DNA of 64,000 nucleotides, taken from assembly GCF_004217145.1 (NCBI RefSeq), contig NZ_SHKR01000016.1:1-64000 (forward strand), written 5' to 3'. Within the stretch, counting starts at the first letter, position 1. Each line of letters begins with the position of its first letter. The notes under the pieces are model-generated. The model was not told where the DNA came from, ran no database searches, and saw only the letters and a list, made by a program, of their open reading frames with translations. Positions 1 to 10,900 of this stretch are shown in pieces. The position numbers and the translations under genes were made by a program. Source of the stretch: Kribbella rubisoli (GTDB lineage: Bacteria; Actinomycetota; Actinomycetes; Propionibacteriales; Kribbellaceae).

Positions 1-95
1 CGGATCCCCACACCGACCGACGACCAACCATGACAACCAGCAGGGGGTCCACTTTCAACCGCCGCAAAGGGGTCCGTTTTCAACCGTCGTTGACA
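1..95 (-). mobile_element. IS21-like insertion sequence terminus (rest lies left of the window)
   Basis: Two direct repeats of 21 bp, differing at three positions, lie at 44-64 and 69-89; both carry a GGGGTCC core followed by TTTCAACCG. Read on the minus strand, the terminus begins TGTCAACGACGGTTGAAA at position 95. Tandem TTGAAAAC-GACCCC-type repeats behind a TG dinucleotide are typical of the ends of IS21-family elements in actinobacteria. The istA/istB genes would lie outside the window to the left. The end sits inside a coding frame (96-833, minus), so the element appears to have inserted into that gene. Family assignment is from memory of IS21 ends, not from a search. Confidence 0.6.
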
Positions 96-833
96 TCCCG
101 GTGGTACGGACTTCCATAGCGATACGCCAGACTGGCCTCCACACGGAGGTCGGGTCAGGATTGCAGCTGTCGCCGGTTCCGAAGGCAATGGTTCGCTGCC
201 CTGATCGGTTGACGCACCCTGCTCGGTAGCAGCCGCCTCTGGCGGCGCCTGACCTGCTGAGGGCAGACAGTAGACCGCCGCTGTGGCAGGTCCAAAGTAG
301 GTAGTGACGATCCGGTGTTGATCCCGCAGATGTTCGGAGAGCCGTTCGCCGTCCCAGACCTCGAATCGAATGTGCGCGGCACGGAGTCGAGCAGCGGCGA
401 TTTCGACCGCCTCGGCGAGCTCAGTCCGCTTCACGGATGCCCTCGTGGCATAAACAAAGTGGTCACTGCGGTCCGCCCACGGACCCACGAGGAATTCATC
501 CACTGCGCTGGTGAGCGCCGCTGGGTTGACTACCTCGACGTTCCGACACTGCACAGTCACGTACCTGGGATGTGCGTCGCCTGACGACGCCAACCGCCCA
601 TATAGATCGATCCCATGCTGCTTTTGACCAGACACGCCGTACTGCCGTGCCTCCTCAACCTTGTATCTGGTGTGGGCGACAGCCAGAACAAGGCGTTCGA
701 AGTCGTCTGGTTGGAGTTGCTCAAATGGGAGACGTGCCGGCGCTGTCACAGAGATCGGCTGGGGTATCGCGGTCGGCGGCTCTTCGAGCCAGGCCAGGAG
801 CTCGATGCTCTGACTAGGGTCCTCAATCACCAT
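96..833 (-). pseudogene. Restriction-endonuclease-like (Mrr-type) N-terminal domain protein, truncated by an IS end
   Basis: An open minus-strand frame runs from ATG at 833 to the left window edge without a stop, but from position 95 it reads into an IS21-like terminus, so only about 246 codons are gene. After about 30 residues comes LPFEQLQPDDFERLV, then EARQYGVSGQKQHGIDLYGR and YVTVQCRNVE. This is the pattern of Mrr-like PD-(D/E)xK domains at the N-terminus of NTPase-type defence proteins (an Asp after GI, then QxK in a beta strand). Here the usual QCK is QCR, so the catalytic lysine may be replaced. Residues 195-230 are a low-complexity Ala/Glu/Pro linker, and the expected downstream domain is missing. 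GTG at 878 is an alternative start. It lies downstream of the YobI-like NTPase gene in the same direction. Confidence 0.65.
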
Positions 834-1233
834 GACATCCTGCGCGATGGCACGACGCTGAGTCGAACGGGCCTGCACCGACGCCTACACCGTTGGTATG
901 ACAGACAGCGGGCACCAGGAGGGCCGGCGTGAGGATGCCTGCTACGCCCCGCGGTCCGTCGTCGATGACTTATCGCGAGATCATGGGCCCTGATCGGCTG
1001 ATACAGCTGGCCATGCCGAGGCCGGACGGTCGAGGACGAAGTCTTCATCGCCACGGGCGCCGCGTTGTTCCCAGGTTCTGTCGCCGGCGCCGGCGCGGAA
1101 CTCCGGCTCACTCGAAGTTCAGGGTCTGTCGCAAGCGGCGCGCGTCGAACGTGACGGAGGGGCGGTGTCGGACTCCTGAGCTCGGCTCCGTATGACGAGG
1201 CGTGGGCAGTTGCGCCCCGAACCTCGGCGCCAC
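834..1233. other. Gap without a recognisable gene
   Basis: About 400 bases between two minus-strand genes. Short open frames on both strands look like chance arginine-rich translations. No RNA gene, repeat or clear terminator was seen. Confidence 0.4.
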
Positions 1234-4200
1234 CTAGTGGACCGTGACCTCGATGCGTGCCGACTTCCTCAGCGATTTGGCGTACACCCGAGACGTGATG
1301 CGACCTTCGGCTTGGATGCGCTTGAGAATTACCTCATGAGGATCGTCCCGGAGGAAGGTGAGTTTTTCGCCCGCTGTAGTTAGGCGGCTGTAGGGATCGG
1401 GGAGCTGGACAAGCGCGTCGAGCACCTGGTCGATGGTGAGGTCTGTCTGGAAGTGGTTCAGAAGCCTGACAATGAGGTCGCTATCTCCGGTGCCGTGGGC
1501 GATGGTGGTGACTTGTGCCGCGCTGAGGCTGAAGTTGGTGTCAACAGCGCTGCGTCCTGCTGCTGTCAGAGTGGCGTCGTTGTCGGCGGGAACAAATTCG
1601 TCGAATCGGCTGAGAATGATGTGCTTGAGCTCAGCGGTGATGTCATCACAGACGAGGAGGAGCGCCGTCATCGCTGGGCTGAGGAGTTCAGGAGTGACGA
1701 ACTCGGCGAACTTGGTGGACTGGATGATGCCGTAGCTCAGGGTTTCCCAGTCGGCTGTGTCGAAGTGGGCGAAGGTGGCCGCTTCGTCCCTGCAGATGTG
1801 TTCGCGGAGGAGATGCCCGAGGAGCTGGCCTTGCTCTGAGGGGACCTTGCCGACTGGGAACCAGGAGCCGAGGTTGAGCGAGCCGACGATTCGGGCTCGA
1901 ACGCTCGCACTGGGAATGCTCTGCTGCGCCTGTATGACGGCCGCAGCTACGCGGCCCTTTGAAACTTCGACCTCGTCAGCTTCCTTCGAGATGCCGTCGT
2001 CCGAACTCTCGGTGCCGGCTAGCGCTGCGCCGTCGTCGACTTGAGGCACGACGATGTGGCCAGCTGTTGTGAGGAGGCTCGCGAGGTCTCTGTCGACCTC
2101 GCCGAGGTGTTTGATGTGGGCGTCGACATTCCCGAGCATCGGTGGGAATCGCTGGCAGTGGGCCAGAGCCTCCCATGTGGTGTCGGGCACCGTGTAGAGG
2201 TCCTCGACGGCACCGTCGGGGTGCGCGAGTTGGATGATGGCGACGGACTGTGCCTTGGGGAGGTCTGCGAGGTTGGTGACGATGTCAGAGAAGGCTGATG
2301 GTTCTTCGATGGTCCATCGAGGCCCCGTCGTGTCGGGCGAGGCGGTGTCGGTCTTGATGGCTTCGAGATACTCGTCAGGATGGTCGAGAACGTCTTCGAA
2401 TACGGCTGGGTCGATGCTGCGGATTCGGTCGAGGCTCAATGTTTCGGGGTCACCGAGTGCGGTGCGGAGGTTGGCGGCGGTGATCGCGTAGCAGTCCTGC
2501 TCGACCACCAGTCGCACCGCGAGAGTGCAGAGTGCGGTCAGGTCGTCGAACAGGACTGCCGCGCGCCCCATCGTGGTGACCGCGTTTCGCACGAGGGCTG
2601 GGTCGGGGTCCACTCCTGAGGCCGACGCAGAGTCCTCGCCCGCCTGCGGTTGGGCGATCGTGCAGAACTCCTTGTAATTGGCCTGTAGGAACGTGCGTAC
2701 GGTGTCGTCGAGGTCGTACGTCACGTCGTCGCTGGAGTGAGCGAGGGCCGCGTCGACCAACTCAATGCGGCGGGCATGGGCGAGTCCCACCGTCTCGATG
2801 ACCTGGGTGAGGATTGCTGGCCACCGTTCCGCGAGGTAGGCGGCCGCTTTTGCCGCCTGAGTGCCCTCGGACAGGTAGGCGTCGAGGAACGCTTGTTCGG
2901 TGTTCCCGACGTGACGCACCAGCGAGTCCAGCACGACACGGGCGCCTGCCTCGGAGTGTTCGAGGAGGTAGTCCAGGATGTTGATGTTGTAGGCGCTGGG
3001 GTCTGAAAGAAACGAGCCGTTCGTCTCCTTCAGGACCGCAGCAATCTCGCTCGGATTCTTGAACTGGTAGTTGATGTCGGTGCGGTTCGTGTCGACGTTC
3101 TGCACGATGTAGTTCAGGGCGTTCGGCGGGACGCGGTCGCCGTAGTACTGCGCGACATACAGGGTGTAGTACCGGTCGATGAATCCGTCGTTCACGAGGG
3201 CTCTGCCAAGCTCGGACTTGATGTGCTTGGCTACCAGACCACGGAACGAGTGCAGTTGGGTGTCGACGGTGAGGGTGATGTTGGGGCGCTTCGCGAGGTC
3301 TGTGAAGTCGGCCGTGCGGAGGAAATCGAGGTCGGCCTTTAGTCGACCTTCCTCGCGGTTGAGCTGAGGTTGGGTGTCCTTCTCCCAGTCGTCGAGTTTG
3401 ACGCCAGCGCCCAGGACGAGTTGCACCTCGTCCATCGTCAGGCTGACGACCTCGATGCGGTTGTAGTTGGGGTTCTGCACTCGCCCTGTAACACCGGTAT
3501 TGGTGTCGAGCACCTCGAGCCAGAAGTTCGGTTTCGTGGCATCGTCGACTGAGTACTGGTTGTTGCCGATTGTGTAGCCGATGTGGGTGCCTCTGTAGGC
3601 GCTTTCAGTGGACTTGGCGAAGAACCAGTTGAGCCGCTCGCCCCAGTTCTGTGCCTTCGACCTGAGGGCCTCCTTTAGCGCGGCTCCGCTGGTGACCTTT
3701 GCGAGCCTTGCCCGTCGGGTGGTGATCGCCTCGGTCACCATGTCCCGACTCAGTTGATAGACGGTGTCGAGGTCGCCGCGGCCGAGAAGCATGAGCTCGA
3801 AATCTTCGAGGTGGATGTTCTTGTAGACGACCATAGCGAACAGTTGGTTAGCGGTGAGTGTGTCCATGCCTTGCTTTTCGATAATGAGGCGCTTGGCAAA
3901 GATCGAGTACTCGTTCCGGATGTTCGTCAGGAGCCGCATGTCAGGCAGATATCGGGCTGCTAGGTCGACGAGCTCGTCGCTGACCTGCGGAACAGGAGTT
4001 AGCCCGTCATCTTTGATGATCCTCGACAGCAGTTCTCGCGACGTGCGGTGGGTGATGAATGGGACGATCGGTATGACCAGGTCGAAGAACTTCGTGCGGT
4101 TCGCGCGCACGGACTCCGCCTGTGCCGCATCGTTCTCCAATTCCTTGGTATCGTGACCGAGTTTCTCGAAGATGCTGTCGCGGAGCGCGTAGACGAACCG

Positions 4201-5085
4201 GATGGTGCGCCTCTTTCGCCCGAATGCGCGCCGGGTGGTCTGTTTGCTGCCGTTCAAGAGGGTGTTGAGCTCGCGCAGCGCCTCAAAGATGCCGGGTTCG
4301 TCGAAGCGGTCGAGGTCCTCGAAAATTACCACGTCGATGTGGCGCATCGATTCGAAGAAGTACACGATCTCGTCCAGATACTGGTTGAAGTAGCTTTCAG
4401 ACTTTTTCGCCAACGTGATGGACGCGCCGCCGGCAGAGACCTCGGAGACGACGAAGCGATTGTGCACGACAATGCGAATCCAGGCGAGTGCTGCGATCAC
4501 GATGGCGAGAGCGATCGTGGCCGCGGCGACGCGCACCGCCTTCGGCACGTCGCCGCGGGACAAGCCGGGGATGTCAGGGAAGCTGCCGAACAGCCACAGC
4601 AGGAGACCCACTGTGGCTAAGGCGACAGCTGCCTCGGTGAACGCACGCCAAGCGGGAAGGCGGTCGATTCGTTGGTATCGAGATTGAGGAAGTCGGGCGG
4701 GCTTCTCCCGGTGAAGTAGTTGCTTGACGAGTTCCTTCTCGATTTGGTTCGTGCGCGAGTCGTCTACGGAGTCTGGGCCCAGCGTTGAAAGCGAGAGAAA
4801 CAGCACCCGCTTCTGGTTCTGGCGCGCGAACTCAGCGAGGACGCTCGACTTGCCAGCGCCGTAGCGGCCTGTCAGCGCGATGTTGCAGACGCCCGGCTCG
4901 TCGAGCGCTGCACTCAGGTGGTCGACATAGCCCTGATGTTGGTTGGGTTTGAACACGGGAGTGAGGGCCGCTAGAGCGGGCTTCGACATGGAGCCTGACA
5001 GTGGCTTTCCTTCGGCCCATTCGGCAGTCCGGGCAGCGATCTTGCCGATGATGAGTCGCGGATGCCACGAGTCCCGGCTGTGCAT
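1234..5085 (-). CDS. YobI-like membrane-anchored P-loop NTPase
   Basis: A 1283-residue protein. LTPVFKPNQHQGYVDHL and VCNIALTGRYGAGKSS (Walker A, about residues 73-80) match the start of the YobI-type P-loop ATPase domain. Two hydrophobic segments follow at about 149-168 and 184-206, then an acidic Walker B, DVVIFEDLDRFD (about 251-262). Inserting a transmembrane hairpin between Walker A and B is typical of KAP/YobI NTPases, which sit on the inner face of the membrane and are often found in defence islands. The roughly 900-residue C-terminal part is helical-looking and unrecognised; it could be a sensor or effector. The ATG at 5085 is preceded by CAGGTAG. The substrate and function are unknown. 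Confidence 0.75.
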   Translation of the reverse strand: MHSRDSWHPRLIIGKIAARTAEWAEGKPLSGSMSKPALAALTPVFKPNQHQGYVDHLSAALDEPGVCNIALTGRYGAGKSSVLAEFARQNQKRVLFLSLSTLGPDSVDDSRTNQIEKELVKQLLHREKPARLPQSRYQRIDRLPAWRAFTEAAVALATVGLLLWLFGSFPDIPGLSRGDVPKAVRVAAATIALAIVIAALAWIRIVVHNRFVVSEVSAGGASITLAKKSESYFNQYLDEIVYFFESMRHIDVVIFEDLDRFDEPGIFEALRELNTLLNGSKQTTRRAFGRKRRTIRFVYALRDSIFEKLGHDTKELENDAAQAESVRANRTKFFDLVIPIVPFITHRTSRELLSRIIKDDGLTPVPQVSDELVDLAARYLPDMRLLTNIRNEYSIFAKRLIIEKQGMDTLTANQLFAMVVYKNIHLEDFELMLLGRGDLDTVYQLSRDMVTEAITTRRARLAKVTSGAALKEALRSKAQNWGERLNWFFAKSTESAYRGTHIGYTIGNNQYSVDDATKPNFWLEVLDTNTGVTGRVQNPNYNRIEVVSLTMDEVQLVLGAGVKLDDWEKDTQPQLNREEGRLKADLDFLRTADFTDLAKRPNITLTVDTQLHSFRGLVAKHIKSELGRALVNDGFIDRYYTLYVAQYYGDRVPPNALNYIVQNVDTNRTDINYQFKNPSEIAAVLKETNGSFLSDPSAYNINILDYLLEHSEAGARVVLDSLVRHVGNTEQAFLDAYLSEGTQAAKAAAYLAERWPAILTQVIETVGLAHARRIELVDAALAHSSDDVTYDLDDTVRTFLQANYKEFCTIAQPQAGEDSASASGVDPDPALVRNAVTTMGRAAVLFDDLTALCTLAVRLVVEQDCYAITAANLRTALGDPETLSLDRIRSIDPAVFEDVLDHPDEYLEAIKTDTASPDTTGPRWTIEEPSAFSDIVTNLADLPKAQSVAIIQLAHPDGAVEDLYTVPDTTWEALAHCQRFPPMLGNVDAHIKHLGEVDRDLASLLTTAGHIVVPQVDDGAALAGTESSDDGISKEADEVEVSKGRVAAAVIQAQQSIPSASVRARIVGSLNLGSWFPVGKVPSEQGQLLGHLLREHICRDEAATFAHFDTADWETLSYGIIQSTKFAEFVTPELLSPAMTALLLVCDDITAELKHIILSRFDEFVPADNDATLTAAGRSAVDTNFSLSAAQVTTIAHGTGDSDLIVRLLNHFQTDLTIDQVLDALVQLPDPYSRLTTAGEKLTFLRDDPHEVILKRIQAEGRITSRVYAKSLRKSARIEVTVH

Positions 5086-5277
5086 GTCTGCTACCTGAAG
5101 CCCTTCGTTTCCCGTCAGATGTGTGGTCGGTGAATCATGAGGCGCGTGGCTGAGCGGCGACAGCAGTGGGAGATTTGCCCGACTCGCTAACGGGCTCGGG
5201 AGCTCCCATCATGACCTACTGTGCATCGTCTTACTGGACAAACTCCTTGCATGTTGCCGGACTCGTGCGAGGTCTGA

Positions 5278-6150
5278 TCAGGGCGTCCGGTGCTTCGTAA
5301 GCGTGCGCCGCGACGGCACGACGTGCGCGAGGGTGATCATCGCGGGGAGGCCGCCGAGGAGGGCGAAGCCGGTGATCGCAAGAACTACCCAACGAGAGGG
5401 CTCGGCCCAGTAGCCGCCGAACGGGGCCATGATCACGGTGGTGACGACGGCTCCGACGACGCTGTACCCAACGGTCGACATGATCGCGGCGGTGACCGTC
5501 GCTCGTCCGGGCGCGGTCCGCTTCCGCTTGACGGCCCATGAGCCGTATAGCAGGCCGGCCAGGAGCACTAGATACGCCGCGGCGCCGCCGTATAGCAGGG
5601 CCACTTTTGAAGTGTGCAGGCCGTAGTACGCGTAGTCGACGCCGGTGAGGACCACGAAACTGGCGATTGCCGCCGCAGTGGCGTACATCATGACTTCGGC
5701 GAAGATTCCCAGCCGCCGGACTTCGTCGTCCAGGTCTCGTTGCTCTACCTCGGCCTGGCGCCAGAACTGTGTTCGGCGAGGCGCGCTGTCGAGGGTCACG
5801 GAGGCTGCCAGGAGCCAACAGATGCCCGCCATGATCGCCATGCCCCCAACTCCTAGGATGCCGCTGGCGATGAGGCCTGACGAGCGGCTTCTGAGGCAGA
5901 GGTCCGCAGCCTCTGAGTCGCCGGAGAGCGACGCGAATAGGTAGCTGTCCATGGCAAGCGTCACGAAGGCGGCGAGGAAGAGACCGAGGGCCTGGGCCTG
6001 GCGCGCAGCGACGAGTGGACGGCTGAGCAACAAGACCACCGCGGTGAAGAGGAAGCCCGCGAGAACGCCCGCGAGCTGGCTCAACGATGGTGCCGTGGCC
6101 AGAAAGCTCCAGTCGGCCGTGGCGCACGTCATGACATTGTCAATTCTCAT
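5278..6150 (-). CDS. Polytopic membrane protein of unknown function
   Basis: About 290 residues with roughly seven hydrophobic segments (near 24-44, 52-75, 90-117, 149-177, 183-206, 219-247, 255-279). A charged loop around 125-148 (QFWRQAEVEQRDLDDEVRRL) separates the third and fourth. I chose ATG 6150, preceded by GGGGAGGG at good spacing, over the in-frame start at 6180. It lies 33 bases downstream of the anchored-protein gene that ends at 6184, so the two are probably one transcript and may form a membrane complex. No family recognised. Confidence 0.6.
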   Translation of the reverse strand: MRIDNVMTCATADWSFLATAPSLSQLAGVLAGFLFTAVVLLLSRPLVAARQAQALGLFLAAFVTLAMDSYLFASLSGDSEAADLCLRSRSSGLIASGILGVGGMAIMAGICWLLAASVTLDSAPRRTQFWRQAEVEQRDLDDEVRRLGIFAEVMMYATAAAIASFVVLTGVDYAYYGLHTSKVALLYGGAAAYLVLLAGLLYGSWAVKRKRTAPGRATVTAAIMSTVGYSVVGAVVTTVIMAPFGGYWAEPSRWVVLAITGFALLGGLPAMITLAHVVPSRRTLTKHRTP

Positions 6151-6183
6151 CCCCAGCCCTCCCCGGCACCCAGTAGCCACCGG

Positions 6184-7041
6184 CTACTTGCACTTGGCGA
6201 ACATGCCGGAGTCGACCGGCTGCAGTGGTGGTGGGCCGCCCGGGCTCGGATCACCCAGGTTGGCCATGTAGTAGTTCGAGGCTGCGCCGCCGGCGATTTT
6301 GAAGTCGCCGTCCGCCGGGCTGATCGTCTCGGTGTGGCTTGCTCCGTTGACGTTGTACGTGATCACAAGGCTGAACTCGAAGTAGCTGTCGCAGGCGTTG
6401 ACGTCGACGAAGAGCTGCGCCGGATCTTCCTGTGAGACGGTGAATGCCGAGCCGAGCGGGTTCTTGTTGACCTCGGGATCCGGCTTCTGCTCTTCTGCGT
6501 CGACGACTCCGAGGTCCTTGAGCGGACGTGGCCCGGGAGTAACCGTCTTGTTCAGATTGAGCTCGAACAGACGGAGCGGAGTGTTGCCGCAGCCACCGGC
6601 CGCGTCGGTAAGTGCCCACAGCGGGTGCGACGGATCAGCGCGGTGCACATCGGCCTTGATGTCGGTGATCGTCAAGGTGTCGGACGTGCGGCTCGACAGT
6701 ACGAGTGTGATTCTGGCTTCCCGGTACGGAACTCCGACGCCGGACTCGTACAGGGTGGTCGTGGTCGGCCGCCCCTCGCGGTACCCGGACAACGAACCAG
6801 GCTGTCCGGCCGGTGCCATCGGCACGGGCGAGCAGCCGAGTTCGGGCCATTTCCGGTCGACGAACAACACTCCGCTGCCGAGCTTTTCGTCAACCTTGTC
6901 TAGGACGCCCGACAGGTAGCGGTCCCGAACCGGATCGACGAGCGCCCCGGCGACAAAGCTTGCGCTGCTCGTCAGCGCAACGAGCACCACCGCGAACCGT
7001 TTCGAACGCTTCTTTACCTTTCCCTTTCCCTTACCCGGCAT
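6184..7041 (-). CDS. Membrane-anchored or secreted protein of unknown function
   Basis: 285 residues. A Lys/Arg-rich start (MPGKGKGKVKKRSKRF) and a hydrophobic stretch at about 16-35 form a signal anchor; the rest is polar with several cysteines (GCSP, AGGCGNTP, NACDSYFEF, AKCK at the end), suggesting extracellular disulphides. An AGAGG motif precedes the ATG. It is the first gene of a pair with the polytopic membrane protein at 5278-6150. No domain recognised. Confidence 0.6.
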   Translation of the reverse strand: MPGKGKGKVKKRSKRFAVVLVALTSSASFVAGALVDPVRDRYLSGVLDKVDEKLGSGVLFVDRKWPELGCSPVPMAPAGQPGSLSGYREGRPTTTTLYESGVGVPYREARITLVLSSRTSDTLTITDIKADVHRADPSHPLWALTDAAGGCGNTPLRLFELNLNKTVTPGPRPLKDLGVVDAEEQKPDPEVNKNPLGSAFTVSQEDPAQLFVDVNACDSYFEFSLVITYNVNGASHTETISPADGDFKIAGGAASNYYMANLGDPSPGGPPPLQPVDSGMFAKCK

Positions 7042-7710
7042 TACTGCCTCTGAAGCGATTGATTACCGCCAGAACTGGGCGCATACATGCGCGCATACCT
7101 TCCCCCAAACAACGAATCGTTGCTCGCTACATCGGAACTCGCCACAAGACGTTACGAACGTTCTCCGGTTGTGATCAAGCTGTACGAACTCGCCCGGTCG
7201 GTTCAGAAAGTATGACGACACGCGGTGGGCGTGGTTGATGGCTGAAGACCTGACGGCGTCGAGTGGAGCCGACCATGAACCGCTCCAGCCACCAGGAGGT
7301 TGGCCCACGCAACGCTGCCTTCGCCCCCGTGCTCGTTACGGCAGGAGCGTCTCGTCGTCGATCCCGCATCACCAGCGAACCCGGAACCGGTAGGCGCCGT
7401 GCTGCGCATCGTCAGCAGCATCGGCGCCACTGGCGCGATCCGATCTAGCTGGCCGACCTGGTATCTCGGTGGACATGTCCGTCCGTGGACGGAGCGGTCG
7501 GCGCCTTGCCCTGGCCCAACCTCGGCGTCGTGATCATGAGATTGCCAACCGTCAGGTTGTGGCCCATCACAGTGCTACCCCGATCGGCCCCTGCGGCGCG
7601 GCCAGGAGCGGGAATCCCCGGCGCTCAGTTGGTGCGTCCAACCCAAGCAACTGACCGCGCCGACCACATCGGGAGTTCGCACGAGACGGCTCACGCAACA
7701 GATTTCGAAA
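7042..7710. other. Gene-poor gap
   Basis: Nearly 670 bases without a convincing coding frame on either strand. It sits between the left module and repeat copy A and probably contains the promoter of the minus-strand genes ending at 6184. Confidence 0.4.
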
Positions 7711-7932
7711 GATTGCCTCAGGCAAATTCCTGCTCCGCCACAGCTCCGTGAGACACCGATAAAGCATGATCACCGCTGATCATCGATGAAGAACTAAACC
7801 GCAGGTCAGAAGGCGAATCCGCCTACCCGGACCCATCTGGCCGCGAGGCTGGAAGAGATCTACACCGTCATCGAAGGCGCGGGCGAACCAACGCCTGGTA
7901 TCGCCCGAACCAGCTCCGGCACAGCCAGCTAG
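7711..7932 (+). repeat. Island repeat, copy A (degenerate attachment-site-like)
   Basis: First of three direct repeats (others at 16,445 and 25,291). Shared parts are GGCAAATTCCTGCTCCG, CAGCTCCGTGAGAC, AAACCGCAGGTCAG and GAGATCTACACC. The last 84 bases (7849-7932) are a decayed copy of the acyl-CoA dehydrogenase 3' end that is intact in copy C: ATCTACACC, CGAAGGC, CGCCTGGT and ATCGCCCGA are aligned but small deletions break the frame. In the small frame shared by the repeats (TAGQ...) a TAA lies directly before the Thr codon here, so copy A cannot make that peptide. The final CTAG also forms the stop codon of the opposing gene at 7929. Confidence 0.7.
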
Positions 7933-10900
7933 GGGAGCTTCCTTGCGGTTGAGAGCAGCTGATGAGTGAATGCGGACCGGGAGATGGCATCGCCGGAGGC
8001 GCGAGTCACCGGAGCGATGGCGGCGGGATCGCCTGTGCGGCTGATCGTCACGCGTGAGGGCCACTCTTGGCCGAAGCCGTCAGTCCATTGGCCGGTGAAG
8101 ATGCGGGTGACCTCGCGCAGGTCCGGGGTGTCGTCGATCTGTACCTGTCGGTCGTCGAGAAGGAGCGGACGTGTGAACAGCAACTGTTGGGCCTTTACCG
8201 CGGCCCGCAGCGACTGCGGGCCCGCGAACCCTCCGATGCGCTGCGAGGACAGGACCAGGTATGCCGCATCGTTCCCGGGCGTGGACTCGGTGCCAGATCC
8301 GGCTGGGGAGTTCGGGGGAGTCGGCAGTGTCCGGGCGACCACGATGATTCCGCCCGGGAAGCCACCGACGGTGCGTGGCCGTGGACCGAGATGCTCTACT
8401 ACACTCCACGATCTCGGATGCGCAGTGGGCTCGCCAGCTTCCTTCGCCTGCACCGCGTCCTGCGTATTGAGGCGCTCAGCCAGATCGGCGGCGGTCGCCA
8501 GAGCCCGACGCCACATGAACTGATAGACGGCCGATCCCACCGCAACAAGCTCGGAAACGAGGCCCTCGGCGCGATCGCAGACCGCAGCGATCTCAGGTGG
8601 CTCTTTGGCGGCCGGAAGGTCGCTCAGGGCGGCGCATAGCCGTATCCACGCGTCGGGAGCGCGAATTGCGGCCGGCACTACCCACTCGTGGAAGTACGCG
8701 GCCTCCTGAGTGAACGGTCGCGTCATCATCTCGGCGTCGATCGTCCCGAGGACCTTCCACGGGTTCAGCGGTGGCAGGAGGCCGCGGCGACCGAGTGCCC
8801 GTACCGTCGGGTCGATGTCGTCGCGGCGGTACGAGGCAGATGTCTTGCGGCCCAGTGCACGTGGTCCAGGCGTACGGTTCTCCCCGGACATGGCGCGGTT
8901 CAGCGCCGTTTGCAACGCGTCGGCGACTGCGGCCAGCGGTTGACGCTTGCCGTCGTCGAAGGTTGCGGCGAGGTCCGGCGATGTGGCCGCTTCGTGCCAC
9001 TGGCCGAAGGTGCGCAGGATCTGCGCTTGCTCCCAGCCCATCAGCCCGGCCGTGGTGGTGTCAGCGACGCCGTGCTCGATTCGCGCAAGGTCGCGCAGCT
9101 TGGGAGGGAGACCGCCGAGCCCGGCAGAAGCCGCGTGCTGGATCTGGCGAGCCGGGATGTCGCGTCGCACGTTCTCGGTCGGCTTCAGTTGGTCGATACC
9201 GCGTACGAGCACCTGCGATTGCTCGCGGAGGGCAGCCAGGTCGGCTTCGAGCCGGTTCTGTACGTCCTTCCCGTACCGGCCGCGTGCCTTTCGCAGGGCG
9301 GCGATGAGGTCGTCGAGATGTGCGCGGCCGAAGGAAAGGGCTGCCTGGTTTCGCCAGGCAGTCTGGCATGCGAACCAGGATCGCCCCCAGCGGACCCACG
9401 CGTCCTCGACATCGCTTTGCTCGGCGGCGATGACCCGTGGCAGTAGGGAAGTGCCGAGAGTCACGCGGCCTGGTATCTCGCTGACGGCGATGCTGGCGGC
9501 AGCAGCCGCGAACAGCGGGGCTGGTACCAGCGGCTCGTCTCTCGCACCAGCGAGGGCTTTGGTAGCGGTGTCAGCTGCCTTGTCGGCGGCCTGATCAGCG
9601 GCGATGCGCTGCGCGTAGTCGATCAGCGGTACGAGCGCCTGGTTTGCACCGGCGATCGCAGGAAGGCTGCTGAGCCTCGGGACCTTGCCGGCCAGCTTCG
9701 ATGCGACGCGTTCTTCGAGAACGTAGTCGAGGAGTGCTTCGCGGACTCGTTGCTCGCGGTCAGAGCGTTCGATAAGCGCGTCATTGGGGTCAAGAACAGC
9801 CTGATGGATCAACTCCTCGGCATCGATCTCGTTGATGTTGTCGACGACCTTGACCTTGAATTCCCACGCTTCGACGAGCGGGGCCACGATGCCCACGCCG
9901 ATGGTGACCTTGATGACGTCGAAGAACAGCTTGAGGTCCCACGGGATGGGGAATCCTTCCATCGACTCTTGAGCGGCCGCGCGAACTGCCGATCCGGCGC
10001 CGTAGCCGAGGTCGTCGAGGGCGTGTGCGATCGCGTTGGGGAAGTCCCAGGCGCCGCGTTTGCCCTTCGCCGGGAGGACCTTGCCGAAGATGCGGGTACC
10101 CGGGTTGGCGAGCCCGAGCTCACCGGCTGGCCCTGGAGACCGCAGCCGTGGTTGTGGTGGGAGCGGAAGGGCATCGAGTGCCCGATTCGCAGATGGTGTC
10201 TCCAGCGGTCCTGCCGCGGCACGTTGGGCCACGATGGCCTTGGCGGTGCGCGCGAACGCAGCGCTGATCGCGTGCTGGATCTCGATGTTGCTCAACGATT
10301 TGCCGACCGAGTCCAGGACTGGTACGACGGGCTGGCCGGAGTCTCCGTACCGATAAGGTGCTTCAAGGAGGCGGAACGTCATCGGAAACCGGGAAGCAGA
10401 CTCCTGGACGCGACGCGCGCGGCGGCCCTTGGCGGCGATCAGCTCCTGCATAGCGGCCTGCCCGACCGGCCGGTTCCTGCTGCCGATCGGCAGCAGTCCC
10501 AGACGTCGGTCGAACTTCATGACTTCGGCGTTGAGACGCACCAGATCGGCGAGGAGCTGGCAGAGGTCGAGGACGGCCGGGCTGTCCTGGCGCACCGAGA
10601 GCTGGTTCTTGGGCACCTTGAACAGCGCGCCAGGGTCGATGTCGGTGAAGTAGTCGTAGATCTCGGTCAGGGCCTCAGCATCGGGCGGTTCCTCGGTCGG
10701 GTTGTCGCGGGCGAAGTAGTCGTCGACGGCGCGCGACAGGGACCGTTCGGATCGGTCGAGAGCCTGGTGAGCGATCTGGCGAGCGCGGCCTTCGACGGCC
10801 AGCAGGTGCCGGTAGATATTGCTCGGGAACTCGCAGGCGACCGCGTACCAGTTCTCAAGGATGTCCGGTGTCTCAACCGGTCCTTCTGAGTCGATGAGCG

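Noticed and set aside
5086..5277. Possible tRNA as island target
   Set aside because: No cloverleaf with an acceptor stem and T-loop could be drawn; no tRNA was found anywhere in the window by eye.
9750..10889. 379-codon plus-strand frame inside the 1148-residue gene
   Set aside because: No family match and Val/Asp/Arg-rich composition typical of the antisense of high-GC genes. The minus frame is far longer and follows the operon direction.
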